A stretch of DNA of 64,000 nt from Sulfuriflexus sp. (lineage in GTDB: Bacteria > Pseudomonadota > Gammaproteobacteria > AKS1), in NCBI GenBank assembly GCA_023134145.1, contig JAGLUW010000023.1, positions 1 to 64,000 of the forward strand, read 5' to 3'. The position numbers and the translations under genes were made by a program. Positions within the stretch are counted from its first letter, which is position 1. Each line of letters starts with the position of its first letter. The notes beneath the pieces were generated by a model that was not told the origin of the DNA, did not search any database, and saw nothing but the letters and a program-made list of their open reading frames with translations. Below, in pieces: positions 52,998 to 63,181 of the stretch.

Positions 52998-55289
52998 ATG
53001 CGTACATGGACGATCGCATTTTTGATGGGTATTGCAGTAGCTCAGCAATGCTCTCAAACACCCAATCCAGCTTGGTTGCTGCTGCTACCAGCCTGTTTAT
53101 TGGCTTTCGTACGTGCTAATTACTGGCTTAGATCATTATTTGTATTCATTCTCGGTTTTCTTTGGCTATTTACCACGGCGTTGCTGTTTTCGCATCATAG
53201 CTTTCCTCAGGAGTTTGAAGGACAAGAATTGTTGCTTGAAGGGACGATAGCCAGTATTCCTAAAATATCGTCACGCTCAAGCCGTTTTGATTTTACTACC
53301 CAGTTAGATAATAAGCCGTACAAATTTCGTCTTAGTTGGTATAAAAAACACTTTCGCCCACCGCAAGCGGGTGAACGTTGGCGTTTACTTGTTAAGTTAA
53401 AGCGTCCACATGGTGTAATGAACCCTGGTGGTTTTGATTATGAACGCAGTCTATATCGGCATGGTGTGTCGGCGACAGGCTATGTTCGCAGCAATGATAT
53501 TAATGAAAGAATAATTACCACTGATCTTATCTTGGCCCCAAGTGTGTGGGTTGCGAAATTACGCCAATCTATTTCTAATGCTTTGCGAAAGGAATTAAAG
53601 GGTAAGCAGCATCAAGGTCTAATTGAAGCGCTGGCGATCGGTAACCGCGATAAAATCACTGCATCTGAGTGGGATATCTTAACGCGGACAGGAACTATTC
53701 ACCTTGTTGCTATTTCTGGTTTGCATATTGGTTTAGTTGCCGGCCTGGTATTTTTTATAATTCGTTTTGTTGTTGGCAGAAGTAAATTCTTAATGCGGCA
53801 GCTTCCAGTACAAATACCCGCTGCAGCGTTCGCAATTATGGCAGCATTCTTTTATGCGATGTTAGCTGGGTTTTCTATTCCAACGCAGCGTGCTTTCTTA
53901 ATGGTTTACGTGGTAATGATCTCATTGATGCAGCGCAGAACTATTCGTTCTTCTAATGTTATTGCGTTAAGTTTGTTGTTGATATTGATTTTCGATCCTA
54001 TGTCGATATTGGATGCCGGTTTCTGGTTGTCCTTTGGTGCAGTTGCTGTGATTTTATTTGCAGTAACGGGGAGACTAAGGGCTCCTGCTTCTATATTCAG
54101 TTGGGGTAAAATACAACTGGTTATCGCTATTGGTATGCTACCAATGACGTTGATGTTTTTTCAACGTATAAGCCTATCTGCACCCATCGCAAATCTGTTT
54201 GCGGTTCCGTTGGTTAGCTTCGTGACTGTTCCTGCAACCTTATTAGGCGCAGTGACTTTAGACTTGTCTACTGAGTTATCCGGTTTATTACTTCATGTTG
54301 CTACAGAATCGTTAAATATCTTATGGTTTCTTCTCGAGTGGTTAAATGCGCAGCCATGGTCAATTATTGAAACACATGTACCAGTAGCATGGACATTAAT
54401 ACCTGCGGCGATCGGTGCCGTGTGGTTACTGATGCCGCGGGGATTTCCTACACGTTGGATGGCAGTAACTTTGTTCTTGCCAGTGATCTTAGTAACACCG
54501 CAGAAACCAGAAATAGGTGAACTGCGATTAAGTTTGATCGATGTTGGTCAAGGCTTGTCTGTATTTATACAAACGCGTAATCATAGCCTTGTGTTTGATG
54601 CAGGGCCTCGTTACTCAGAAAGTTTTGATGCGGGAAAAAATATTGTTATTCCCTTTATTAAATCACAAGGCCTGTTGTCACTTGATGCCTTGATTGTGAG
54701 TCATGGAGACAACGATCATAGTGGTGGCGCAAAGGCTATCTTAAATCAGTTAAATGTTAATAGGGTTTATACTGGAGCCAATACAAAACGTTGGCAACAT
54801 GAGACCGCAGTTGCTTGTCAGGCTGGAGATGAATGGCAATGGGATGGCGTTAGCTTTAAATTTTTACATCCGATTAAAGAACAGGGCATGGGCGGAAATA
54901 ATCGTTCTTGTGTTTTGCAGGTGAGTATTGGAACCCATTCAATCTTGCTGCCAGGTGATATTGAAACGAAGGCTGAGAATGAACTTGTTGCGCGCTTTAA
55001 AGACCAACTTAAAAGTGACCTGTTAATCGCGCCGCATCATGGCAGTAAAACATCGTCATCACCGGTCTTTATTGAACACGTGGCACCACAAATGGTATTC
55101 GTGGCGAATGGTTACCGAAATCGCTACCGGTTCCCACATCAGTCGGTGACTCAGCGATATACTGATTCGGAAATAGCATGGTTTGAAACCGCGAAATTAG
55201 GCGCTATTTCAGTCACCATGACAGCCGAGGGCTTGGCTAAGCCGGTGTTTTGGCGCGATAAATTACTGCGATATTGGCACACACGGTGA
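52998..55289 (+). CDS. comEC: DNA internalization protein ComEC/Rec2
   Basis: A 763-residue ComEC. N-terminal helices and DUF4131 region (about 1-180), the Competence membrane domain with GLIEALAIGNRDKIT, GTIHLVAISGLHIGLVAG and IPTQRAFLMV (about 205-480), and a C-terminal metallo-beta-lactamase domain with LSLIDVGQGLSVFIQ, SHGDNDHSGGAKAIL and LLPGDIE, LIAPHHGSKTSSS. It forms the inner-membrane channel for single-stranded DNA in transformation. In this cluster position (before exbB-exbD-msbA) it is conserved in gammaproteobacteria. Intact, so competence is possible, though no other com gene is here. Confidence 0.95.
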   Translation: MRTWTIAFLMGIAVAQQCSQTPNPAWLLLLPACLLAFVRANYWLRSLFVFILGFLWLFTTALLFSHHSFPQEFEGQELLLEGTIASIPKISSRSSRFDFTTQLDNKPYKFRLSWYKKHFRPPQAGERWRLLVKLKRPHGVMNPGGFDYERSLYRHGVSATGYVRSNDINERIITTDLILAPSVWVAKLRQSISNALRKELKGKQHQGLIEALAIGNRDKITASEWDILTRTGTIHLVAISGLHIGLVAGLVFFIIRFVVGRSKFLMRQLPVQIPAAAFAIMAAFFYAMLAGFSIPTQRAFLMVYVVMISLMQRRTIRSSNVIALSLLLILIFDPMSILDAGFWLSFGAVAVILFAVTGRLRAPASIFSWGKIQLVIAIGMLPMTLMFFQRISLSAPIANLFAVPLVSFVTVPATLLGAVTLDLSTELSGLLLHVATESLNILWFLLEWLNAQPWSIIETHVPVAWTLIPAAIGAVWLLMPRGFPTRWMAVTLFLPVILVTPQKPEIGELRLSLIDVGQGLSVFIQTRNHSLVFDAGPRYSESFDAGKNIVIPFIKSQGLLSLDALIVSHGDNDHSGGAKAILNQLNVNRVYTGANTKRWQHETAVACQAGDEWQWDGVSFKFLHPIKEQGMGGNNRSCVLQVSIGTHSILLPGDIETKAENELVARFKDQLKSDLLIAPHHGSKTSSSPVFIEHVAPQMVFVANGYRNRYRFPHQSVTQRYTDSEIAWFETAKLGAISVTMTAEGLAKPVFWRDKLLRYWHTR

Positions 55290-55404
55290 TGGTTTTGTCG
55301 CGGTCATGTTGTACAATTAGCAACAGTTGAGCAGGTTAGTGCTTGGCGAAATAGATTCTATAAAAATAACATATAAATCAACAAGATAACTAGGTGTTAA
55401 TACT

Positions 55405-56052
55405 GTGTTTGAATTTGTAAAAGCCGGTGGCTGGCTCATGCTACCCATTATTGTCTGTTCTATTGTGGCTGTCGCCATTATTGTGGAACGATTTTGGTCC
55501 CTACAACGTAAACGAATTACTCCTCTGCATCTTGTTGCACAAGTGTGGCATTGGGCAAAAGCGAATGATCTGGATGAAGCTAAAGTAAATCAACTTCGTA
55601 GTGGTTCACCACTCGGCAAGGTGATTGCTGCCGGTTTAATCAATCGCCATCATCCGCGTGAGATTATGAAAGAAAGTATTGAAGATGCAGGCCGACATAT
55701 CGTGCCTGAGCTTGAACGCTTCCTGAATACACTTGGTACCATTGCTGCAGTGACGCCTTTGCTCGGTTTATTGGGTACGGTTGTCGGTATGATTGATGTC
55801 TTTGCTGCCATTATTGAACACGGCGTAGGTAATCCTGCTGTGTTAGCTGAAGGTATCTCAAAGGCCTTGGTGACAACGGCAGCGGGTTTATCGGTTGCGA
55901 TTCCTGCTTTGATGTTCTCACGTTACTTCAAAGGTTATGTGAATGAGCTGATTTTGACCATGGAAAAAGAAGCCGTGAAATTGGTTGAAGTGATTCATGG
56001 TGATCGTGAGTCATCCGAGGTTGAAGCTGAATTTGATGGTATCAGCGAATAA
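55405..56052 (+). CDS. exbB: ExbB/TolQ/MotA-family proton channel
   Basis: A 215-residue proton-channel protein of the ExbB/TolQ type with three membrane helices: VCSIVAVAIIVERFWSLQRKR at the N-terminus, TLGTIAAVTPLLGLLGTVVGMIDVF (about 112-136) and GISKALVTTAAGLSVAIPALMFSRYF (about 150-175). It energises an outer-membrane process with ExbD, overlapping by one base. The start is GTG with AGGTG upstream. Because it stands before msbA-lpxK it may serve LPS or outer-membrane functions and not a TonB system (inference). Confidence 0.93.
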   Translation: MFEFVKAGGWLMLPIIVCSIVAVAIIVERFWSLQRKRITPLHLVAQVWHWAKANDLDEAKVNQLRSGSPLGKVIAAGLINRHHPREIMKESIEDAGRHIVPELERFLNTLGTIAAVTPLLGLLGTVVGMIDVFAAIIEHGVGNPAVLAEGISKALVTTAAGLSVAIPALMFSRYFKGYVNELILTMEKEAVKLVEVIHGDRESSEVEAEFDGISE

Positions 56053-56474
56053 TGAAATTGCGTAGCCGAGGTGTTGACGAGCCAGATGTAAATCTAACGC
56101 CATTGATTGATGTTGTGTTTTTGTTATTGATCTTTTTCATGGTGTCGACAACCTTCGATAAAGAATCAGAGTTAAGTATCGAGTTGCCTAATGCGCAAGG
56201 TGAAGCGTCAGCGCGCGAAACATTACAAGTAGAAGTCTCTATTGACGCCAAAGGCAATTACGCGATTAATAATGAACGTATTATTAACTCTCAGATCAAC
56301 ACATTGAAAGCAGCCATTGCAAAAGTTGCCGGTGACAAACGTGATATCCCAATGATTATTAGTGCGGATGGACGGGCTTCACATCAATCGGTGGTTGCGG
56401 CGATGGACGCAGCAAGACAACTAGGCTTTAGTAAACTTACTTTTGCCACACGACTTTCTACAGAAGATAAATAA
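56052..56474 (+). CDS. exbD: ExbD/TolR-family protein
   Basis: A 140-residue partner of the ExbB-type channel: a short N-terminal cytoplasmic part (EPDVNLTPLIDVVFLLLIFFMV) with the essential membrane Asp in LIDVVF, then a periplasmic domain ending LGFSKLTFATRLS. The start overlaps the exbB stop by one base. msbA follows after five bases. Confidence 0.94.
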   Translation: MKLRSRGVDEPDVNLTPLIDVVFLLLIFFMVSTTFDKESELSIELPNAQGEASARETLQVEVSIDAKGNYAINNERIINSQINTLKAAIAKVAGDKRDIPMIISADGRASHQSVVAAMDAARQLGFSKLTFATRLSTEDK

Positions 56475-56479
56475 TTACG

Positions 56480-58240
56480 ATGGCTGATTCTCGTTCCGAT
56501 ATTGATGGCATACAAGCTTACCGTCGATTGCTCACCTATGTTTGGCCCCATTGGAAAGTGTTTTTATTGGGCATTATTGGTATGGCCGCCTTCTCGGCGA
56601 CTGAAGCAGGTTTCCCATGGTTGATGAAGCCATTAGTTGATGACAGCCTAATTGCGAAAGATCCTGAATCGATCGCATTTATCCCTATTCTATTAATTGG
56701 TTTGTTCACGGTTCGCATTGTGGTTAATTTTGTTGCCACTTACTGCATGAGCTGGGTAGGGCGAGCCGTCATTAAAGAGCTCCGAAAACAGATGTTTGAT
56801 CATTTGCTTACCTTGCCGACCACAATTTACGACAAAACATCTTCAGGCTCATTACTATCAAAAATCACCTATGACGTGGAGCAGGTTGCACGGGCATCGA
56901 CGAACGTGATTACCGTTGTTGTTCAGGAAGGATTAACAGCGGTTTTTCTTGTTTCACTTATGCTGTATTACAGTTGGCAATTAACACTCATATTCATCGT
57001 GATTGGTCCTTTTGTCGCGTGGCTGATTACTTATGTAAGTAAGAAGTTTCGTAAAATAAGTCGACGAATTCAAGACAGTATGGGCGGTATCACTCATGTT
57101 ACAGGTGAAGCTATTGAAGGACATCGAGTTGTAAAAACCTTTGGTGGCCAACAAGTAGAAGCGAATAATTTTGAAAAAGAGAATGAGTACAATCGTAAGC
57201 AAAAATTAAAAATGGATGTATTACGCGTCCTCAGTCTCGGGGTCGTGCAATTGCTGGTTGCTAGTGGCACAGCGTTAGTTATTTACTATGCCACATCGGA
57301 ACCGCTTAACGAAACGATTACTCCGGGAATTTTTGTTTCAATTTTGACTGCATTGATTGTTTTGCAGCGACCGATAAAAAGATTGACCTCTGTTAATGAA
57401 TATTTGCAAACAGGCATTGCTGCTGCGCAAAGTATTTTCTCTTTCATGGATATTGAAAAAGAAAAGGATACAGGCAGCACTAAACTTGATTCAATAAAAG
57501 GCAAGGTAAATTATTCAAATGTCGACTTTAGTTATGGAAATAATAGTAGCAATGTTCTGAATGACATTGGTTTCGTTGCTGAGCCAGGTAAAACGGTCGC
57601 CTTTGTAGGCCGCTCTGGTAGTGGTAAAACAACCTTGGTTAATCTGTTGGCACGATTCTACGATGTGACATCTGGTTCGATCAGTATTGATGGCCATGAT
57701 ATTCGAGATATTAAATTAAGTAATTTACGTGAACATATTTCGCTTGTTAGTCAGCATGTGACTTTGTTTAATGATTCGGTTGCGAACAATATCGCCTATG
57801 GCAGTCTTCATGGTGCCAATATTGATGATATTAAACGTGCGGCAGATATTGCTCATGCCAGTGAATTTATTAATAAGTTGCCGAATGGTTTTGATACGCA
57901 GGTGGGTGAAAACGGCGTATTGCTATCGGGTGGTCAACGCCAACGTTTAGCGATTGCGCGCGCCTTATTAAAGAATGCACCGATCTTGATTCTTGATGAA
58001 GCAACCTCAGCACTCGACACTGAATCAGAGCGTCATATTCAGGCAGGACTTGAAACCTTAATGAAAGATCGCACTACCTTAGTTATTGCGCATAGGCTTT
58101 CTACCATTGAATCAGCGGATACAATTATAGTGATGCATGAAGGTGGAATTGTGGAGCAGGGTACGCATGCCGAGCTGATTAAGCAGGATGGTCGTTATGC
58201 CTTATTACACAGAATGCAATTTAGTGATGGAGAGGCATAA
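56480..58240 (+). CDS. msbA: Lipid A export ABC transporter MsbA
   Basis: A 586-residue half-size ABC exporter that flips lipid A-core across the inner membrane. Six helices (about 20-310) with MSWVGRAVIKELRKQMFDHLLTLP, then the ATPase domain: Walker A FVGRSGSGKTTLVNLLARFYD, Q-loop LVSQHVTLFNDSVANNIAYG, signature LLSGGQRQRLAIARALL, Walker B ILILDEATSALD and VIAHRLSTIE. The neighbour lpxK, four bases after, is the typical partner. Confidence 0.96.
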   Translation: MADSRSDIDGIQAYRRLLTYVWPHWKVFLLGIIGMAAFSATEAGFPWLMKPLVDDSLIAKDPESIAFIPILLIGLFTVRIVVNFVATYCMSWVGRAVIKELRKQMFDHLLTLPTTIYDKTSSGSLLSKITYDVEQVARASTNVITVVVQEGLTAVFLVSLMLYYSWQLTLIFIVIGPFVAWLITYVSKKFRKISRRIQDSMGGITHVTGEAIEGHRVVKTFGGQQVEANNFEKENEYNRKQKLKMDVLRVLSLGVVQLLVASGTALVIYYATSEPLNETITPGIFVSILTALIVLQRPIKRLTSVNEYLQTGIAAAQSIFSFMDIEKEKDTGSTKLDSIKGKVNYSNVDFSYGNNSSNVLNDIGFVAEPGKTVAFVGRSGSGKTTLVNLLARFYDVTSGSISIDGHDIRDIKLSNLREHISLVSQHVTLFNDSVANNIAYGSLHGANIDDIKRAADIAHASEFINKLPNGFDTQVGENGVLLSGGQRQRLAIARALLKNAPILILDEATSALDTESERHIQAGLETLMKDRTTLVIAHRLSTIESADTIIVMHEGGIVEQGTHAELIKQDGRYALLHRMQFSDGEA

Positions 58241-58243
58241 AGT

Positions 58244-59242
58244 ATGCGTGCATCATTAAGCCAGTTTTTTAATAGTATTTGGTACGGTAATGGTTGGCAG
58301 TGTATTTTGTTTTTGCCGATCACGTGGATCTTTAGTCAGTTAGTAAAGGTAAGACGATTAGCTTATAAAAATGGTTGGAAAAACAGTCAGTCATTTCCCT
58401 TGCCTATTATTGTGGTTGGTAATATATCCGTCGGAGGTAGTGGTAAAACACCATTAGTTATCTGGATTGTTGAGCTATTAAAGAACGCGGGATATAAACC
58501 TGCAATTATTAGTCGAGGTTACAAAGGCAAAGCGGGTACTTGGCCTCAGCAAGTCAGAATAGATAGCGATCCTGTTGTCGTCGGTGATGAAGCAGTGCAA
58601 TTAGCTCGACGTTGTCAGTGTCCTATTGCTGTTGGGCCAGATCGTTGCGCGACGATTGAAGCACTGCTTGAGCATACTGATTGTAATGTGATTGTTTCTG
58701 ATGATGGTTTACAGCATTACGCAATGCAGCGTGATATAGAAATTGCTGTAATTGATGGAATAAGGCGTCATGGTAATCAACGTTTGTTACCCGCGGGGCC
58801 ATTACGAGAACCTGTTTCACGTCTTGAAGAAGTTGATTTCGTTGTTAGTAATGGCGTTGCTGAACGTGGCGAATACGCTATGTTAGTAAAGGGCTTGGTT
58901 GCACGAAATCTTGTTACAGATAAGGTGCAGGGTTTAGAGCGCTTTTCAGGACAAACCGTGCATGCAGTGTGTGGTATTGGTAATCCGGAACGCTTCTTTA
59001 ATGGTTTAAAACAGTTTGGCATCAGTTTAATTGAGCATGTACATCCAGATCATCATCCATTTTCAGAAGAAGATATTAATTTTGATGATGATTTGCCTAT
59101 TCTTATGACTGAGAAAGATGCAGTAAAATGTCAGCGTTTTAAATCAGAACAACATTGGTTTATACCTGTGCAGGCTGATTTGAATAAGCATTTCGCGCCA
59201 CGATTGTTAGCGTTATTAGAAAAGAGAAAAAACGATGGATAA
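58244..59242 (+). CDS. lpxK: Tetraacyldisaccharide 4'-kinase LpxK
   Basis: A 332-residue lipid A 4'-kinase: phosphate-binding loop [16 protein letters not shown] (about 58-73), [44 protein letters not shown] and LPAGPLREP are family signatures. It adds the 4'-phosphate in lipid A synthesis at the membrane. Overlaps ycaR by eight bases, so the msbA-lpxK-ycaR-kdsB run is translationally coupled. Confidence 0.96.
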   Translation: MRASLSQFFNSIWYGNGWQCILFLPITWIFSQLVKVRRLAYKNGWKNSQSFPLPIIVVGNISVGGSGKTPLVIWIVELLKNAGYKPAIISRGYKGKAGTWPQQVRIDSDPVVVGDEAVQLARRCQCPIAVGPDRCATIEALLEHTDCNVIVSDDGLQHYAMQRDIEIAVIDGIRRHGNQRLLPAGPLREPVSRLEEVDFVVSNGVAERGEYAMLVKGLVARNLVTDKVQGLERFSGQTVHAVCGIGNPERFFNGLKQFGISLIEHVHPDHHPFSEEDINFDDDLPILMTEKDAVKCQRFKSEQHWFIPVQADLNKHFAPRLLALLEKRKNDG

Positions 59243-59414
59243 AAAATTACTAGAAATTCTTGTTTGCCCTTTATGTAAAGGTGAGCTTGTTTATAACAAA
59301 TCGGCTAAGGAGTTAATTTGTAAAGCCGATCGTCTTGCTTATCCTGTGCGTGATGATGTTCCTGTTATGTTAGAGGAAGAAGCACGTCAATTGAATGCGG
59401 AAGAAGAAGTTTAA
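59235..59414 (+). CDS. ycaR: YcaR, Trm112-like zinc-ribbon protein
   Basis: A 59-residue small protein starting [18 protein letters not shown], with Cys11, Cys14 and Cys29 and the tail [14 protein letters not shown], typical of YcaR/Trm112-like proteins that bind zinc and act as small partners of enzymes. It starts inside the end of lpxK and its stop codon overlaps the ATG of kdsB (TAATG). The position between lpxK and kdsB is as in E. coli. It is short, yet composition, motifs and overlaps make it certain. Confidence 0.95.
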   Translation: MDKKLLEILVCPLCKGELVYNKSAKELICKADRLAYPVRDDVPVMLEEEARQLNAEEEV

Positions 59415-60172
59415 TGAAATTCACCGTCATCATTCCAGCGCGTTATGCTTCAACTCGTTTGCCGGGTAAAGCCTTGCTGGATATATGCGGAAAACCAATG
59501 ATTCAACATGTTTACGAAAGGGCGGTTGAAAGTGGCGCTGAGGCTGTTTATATCGCGACTGATGATGAACGAATCCAAGCCGTTGCAGAAGAATTTGGTG
59601 CACAAGTTATTATTACCGCGGCCACACATAAATCAGGAACAGATAGACTAGCAGAAGCCGTTAAGAATTTATCATTAGACGAAGATGAAATTGTTGTTAA
59701 CCTTCAAGGTGATGAACCTTTGATGCCCGCAAGTCTCATTGAACAAGTTTCGAGAGATCTTCACCAACATACAGATGCTAGCATGGCGACATTATGCACA
59801 CCTATTATCTCTGCCGAAGATGTGGCCAATCCAAATGTGGTTAAGGTTGTTTTCAGTAAAGCGGGTTATGCGCTTTATTTCAGTCGCGCACCAATTGCAT
59901 GGGAGCGTGAACATTTTCGTGTTTCGAGTTTTCGACCATCAGGTCATCATATGCATTATCGTCATATTGGTCTTTATGCATATCGTGCCGGATTTTTAGG
60001 ACGTTTCATTAATTGGCCGGTTTGCGATATGGAGGAAATGGAATCACTTGAACAGCTTCGAGTACTCTGGAATGATGAACGTATCCACATTAGTGAAGCC
60101 TTAGCGATACCTCCCCCAGGTGTAGATACGCAGGAAGAATTAGAAAGAGTGCGGCGTCTTATTTCTCAGTAA
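59414..60172 (+). CDS. kdsB: 3-deoxy-manno-octulosonate cytidylyltransferase
   Basis: A 252-residue CMP-KDO synthetase that activates KDO for LPS inner core synthesis. Signatures: IIPARYASTRLPGKALLDI, VNLQGDEPLMPASLIEQV, YFSRAPIAWERE and HIGLYAYRAGFL. Length and motifs are standard. It is the last gene of the envelope operon. The next genes run the other way and start a different block. Confidence 0.97.
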   Translation: MKFTVIIPARYASTRLPGKALLDICGKPMIQHVYERAVESGAEAVYIATDDERIQAVAEEFGAQVIITAATHKSGTDRLAEAVKNLSLDEDEIVVNLQGDEPLMPASLIEQVSRDLHQHTDASMATLCTPIISAEDVANPNVVKVVFSKAGYALYFSRAPIAWEREHFRVSSFRPSGHHMHYRHIGLYAYRAGFLGRFINWPVCDMEEMESLEQLRVLWNDERIHISEALAIPPPGVDTQEELERVRRLISQ

Positions 60173-60192
60173 AGATTTTATCTTTTAAGTCT

Positions 60193-60873
60193 TTATTTTT
60201 TTACAACATCACCTAATCCGACTTGTGATAATATTTTTGCACGTGTTTTCGTGAGTTCAACATTGCCAGTTTTGTTAATCTCGGCAGATATAGTGTCAAT
60301 AGCATCGTACCAAACGCCGGCTCTGGCAAGCGCTAAAAATTTATCACGTATCGTACCCGTAAAAGCAACACCGTTATTTATTTTTGATTTATCAACGCGA
60401 ATGATTGTGCCACCAGTTATAACATCAGTAGAGCGTTGACCTTGATCGTTAATAATGGCAACAAACCATCGGTATTCAATATCTTTCTTTAATTTTACAT
60501 TTAACTTTTTAAGGCTTAGTGAATGAATGCCAATGGTTTGCGAACCTTTTATTCTGGTTTCAAGAACAGGTTCGATCTGGCTATCATCAACAATAGTAAT
60601 TTCAATATCATTATCGGTTGGATCTGATTGATACCAATATAAGGTTGGCTGTTCGCGTATTGTTAGGCCGGTATGATCTGGGGCAATAACTAATACTTGT
60701 ATTTCCGCACCCGTTGCACCACGTGAGCTTCCACCAATCCGTGATGGTAGAGCATTTATTGGTTGCGCATAAGAGAAGCTTTCTGCAGCATTATTTTCTC
60801 CAACGGCAGAGGCGGGCATTGAAAAACATGCTGAGGCACAAAATGATGTGAGTATTAAATATTTAGTTTTCAT
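60193..60873 (-). CDS. DUF928-like exported protein
   Basis: A 226-residue protein with a signal peptide (MKTKYLILTSFCASACFSMPASA), then PSRIGGSSRGATGAEIQVLVIAPDHTGLTIREQPTLYWYQ, GIHSLSLKKLNVKLKKDIEYRWFVAI and IIRVDKSKI, the pattern of DUF928 proteins known from cyanobacteria and some gammaproteobacteria, often near CHAT-domain proteins. The function is unknown. It begins 22 bases after the CHAT gene on the same strand: a two-gene operon, possibly a partner or substrate of the protease. Confidence 0.75.
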   Translation of the reverse strand: MKTKYLILTSFCASACFSMPASAVGENNAAESFSYAQPINALPSRIGGSSRGATGAEIQVLVIAPDHTGLTIREQPTLYWYQSDPTDNDIEITIVDDSQIEPVLETRIKGSQTIGIHSLSLKKLNVKLKKDIEYRWFVAIINDQGQRSTDVITGGTIIRVDKSKINNGVAFTGTIRDKFLALARAGVWYDAIDTISAEINKTGNVELTKTRAKILSQVGLGDVVKK

Positions 60874-60895
60874 GTCGTATTTTCCCTAGCGACCA

Positions 60896-63181
60896 TTAGA
60901 GCCAATTTCCGATTAACAGAAATGGAGACCAATAACTTGGGTGTTGGTAACGCTTATCTTTCATTAAAGATAATTGCGCTTGCTGCAAGGCTTTTGCTTT
61001 CGATAATTCATCGACTCTTAATTTGTCGTAAAACTTGGAAACTAAAACTGAAGATGCTTGATCGTTAATATACCAAAGTGTTGCTAGTGCGCTACGTGCT
61101 CCCGCTTTAATTGCAATGCCGGCTAGGCCAAGAGCGGCACGCTCGTCACCAGCAGCTGTTTGGCAGGCGCTTAGTGTTAATAGTTCAACTGGGTCATCAC
61201 GGAACTTTGCTGTTCCCATTAATGCTTCAAGTCGATCCATTGAAAACTTATCACTATATGCCAGCAAAAAGGTTTCATCAGGATCACTAGAGAATTGTGC
61301 GTGAGAGGCGATATGTACAACATTAAAGTTTGTTTTTTCTAATTCTTTTTCAACATTGCTAGCAACATAGGTTTTATCCATCAAAACAGTACTATCGTAA
61401 GTCTTTTTAATATGCTCAACTTCAATTGCTACATTAGGCAAAGGGGAGAATCCTTGAACGCCATCAGTAAGCCCGCCTACCAGAACCTTCAATTTTTTCT
61501 TATCTAAAGGTTTAGGGTCAGTTAGTGTTAAACCGGGTGTTGTTGCTAATGCATACTTTGATATAAGAAATTCTTTTCCATCATGCAAAGCAGATAATGG
61601 TACGGTTCTTAATGCACTATCTGGAATAATTACTAGCGTATCAATCTTATTCTTATTTAAGGTTGCTTCCATTGGGCGAATCATTAAGTCATAAAGTTCA
61701 CGCCCATAACGCATGTATTGATGTGTTGTTCTTTTTTCGAGTAAAACACGAAAGTTAGTAATTTTTGCTTTAAGATCGTAGCTATCAATTTTTGTAACAG
61801 AGCGTTCAATGCCATTAGAAAGACTTAGCAATATTTCAATACGGTCCTCTAAGATAATAGGGTAGAGCACGGCGGTACGAGATTGAAGGTTATCAAGACC
61901 TGATGTTTTTGACTGCAGTGCAGTAACGCAGTTGTCTTGGAAGTAATCTTGTAACTCGGCTGCCTTCAACAATTCCATTGTTGAACGAGCTTCTTTTAAA
62001 TAAGACTGTATGTCTTCTTGATTAGATAAGCCTTCAGGGCGTTGTAATAAAAGATCAGTTAATTCAAAAAATACTGGGCCAAGCACTTCCTTAAAGGCTG
62101 AGCGAGCAGCGAGTTGTCCGCGTATAGATTGAATCTTCTCGACAGCGAGTCGGTATGCTGAAATTGCAGCATCAATATTTCCTTGTTTTTTATGTATGCG
62201 GCCATTTTGCCAGTGCCACAAATATTCTGATTCAGGGGCATTTATTTTTTGTGCCGCTTGAGTGGCGCGATTGGTTAGCTGAATAGCGTCGTCGTAACGT
62301 TTTTGCGATGCGTACACTTGACCAAGGTATCCAGCTGCATATGATTCAGATCGTGTGTCTCCTGATGCTCGCGCAAGTACGTCGGCGGCATCTAGTAAAT
62401 TAAATGATTCTTTTATCCAGTAGCTCTTATTCCCTTTTAATTCAAGTTCGTATTGCTTCCAGGCAAGATTACCTAAACCAATTAAACTAAAGGTTTTATT
62501 GCGCAGTCCGCCTGAATTATTTGATAAAGCTATTGCTAGCTTTAACTTTTCTGATGCGTCTGTAATATTGTCTTGTTGTTGATACGCTTTAACCTGGTTG
62601 GCAAGCACCTTTGATTGTAGGTTTGTATTATTTTGCTTGGCAGAAAGTTCAGATGCTTCTTCATAAGCAAGTTGTGCTGCGGTGAGATCATCAAGAAAAA
62701 CGAGAACATTGCCAAAGTTATTAAGCGTAATGGCGAGCGTTAAATCATTGCCAAGTTTTCGCGAAATTGTGATTGCTTGTTGGAGTAATTTAACAGCGTT
62801 AGCAACGCTGCCCAAATGGCTAAGAGAATCGCCATAGCTAGCTAGTACTAAGGCATGTTTATTTTCATCTAAATTTAAACCTTTCTTGTCATAAAGACGT
62901 CGCGCCTTTTCAAGACTAATAACAGCAACTTTATGTCGGCCTAAAGTCCGTTGCGCTTCAGCTTTCCGCCACAGTGAATCAACTACTGAGGAGTAATCTT
63001 TATTGGCAAGTGCGGTTTCTGCAGATCGAGTCCAGAGTTTAATGGCAGTAGGTAGCTTGCCTTGTTGATATGCATTTAGGGCTGCGTTTGAACTGCTGTT
63101 ATCAGCAAAGGCGCACTCTTGATACGTTATTGATAACAGAAGGAGCGATAAAAAAATAATAAGATGTCTTGTTTTCTTCAT
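60896..63181 (-). CDS. Secreted TPR-CHAT domain protein (caspase-like protease candidate)
   Basis: A 761-residue exported protein: signal peptide (HLIIFLSLLLLSITYQECAFA), about ten TPR-like repeats (about 30-400, e.g. ANAVKLLQQAITISRKLGNDL), and a C-terminal CHAT domain (about 480-761). The CHAT catalytic pair is intact: His in VVHIASHAQFSSDP (about His627) and Cys in LTLSACQTAAG (about Cys673), with LGLAGIAIKAGARSALATLW and a terminal YWSPFLLIGNW. CHAT proteases are caspase relatives; most are cytoplasmic, whereas this one is predicted to be periplasmic or exported. It is divergent from a TPS exoprotein gene and co-transcribed with the DUF928 gene. Confidence 0.9.
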   Translation of the reverse strand: MKKTRHLIIFLSLLLLSITYQECAFADNSSSNAALNAYQQGKLPTAIKLWTRSAETALANKDYSSVVDSLWRKAEAQRTLGRHKVAVISLEKARRLYDKKGLNLDENKHALVLASYGDSLSHLGSVANAVKLLQQAITISRKLGNDLTLAITLNNFGNVLVFLDDLTAAQLAYEEASELSAKQNNTNLQSKVLANQVKAYQQQDNITDASEKLKLAIALSNNSGGLRNKTFSLIGLGNLAWKQYELELKGNKSYWIKESFNLLDAADVLARASGDTRSESYAAGYLGQVYASQKRYDDAIQLTNRATQAAQKINAPESEYLWHWQNGRIHKKQGNIDAAISAYRLAVEKIQSIRGQLAARSAFKEVLGPVFFELTDLLLQRPEGLSNQEDIQSYLKEARSTMELLKAAELQDYFQDNCVTALQSKTSGLDNLQSRTAVLYPIILEDRIEILLSLSNGIERSVTKIDSYDLKAKITNFRVLLEKRTTHQYMRYGRELYDLMIRPMEATLNKNKIDTLVIIPDSALRTVPLSALHDGKEFLISKYALATTPGLTLTDPKPLDKKKLKVLVGGLTDGVQGFSPLPNVAIEVEHIKKTYDSTVLMDKTYVASNVEKELEKTNFNVVHIASHAQFSSDPDETFLLAYSDKFSMDRLEALMGTAKFRDDPVELLTLSACQTAAGDERAALGLAGIAIKAGARSALATLWYINDQASSVLVSKFYDKLRVDELSKAKALQQAQLSLMKDKRYQHPSYWSPFLLIGNWL

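Noticed and set aside
60171-60200. Weak AT stem (AAAGAT/ATCTTT) plus T run after kdsB as terminator
   Set aside because: Six A/T-rich pairs only and overlapping the stop codon; too weak to call.
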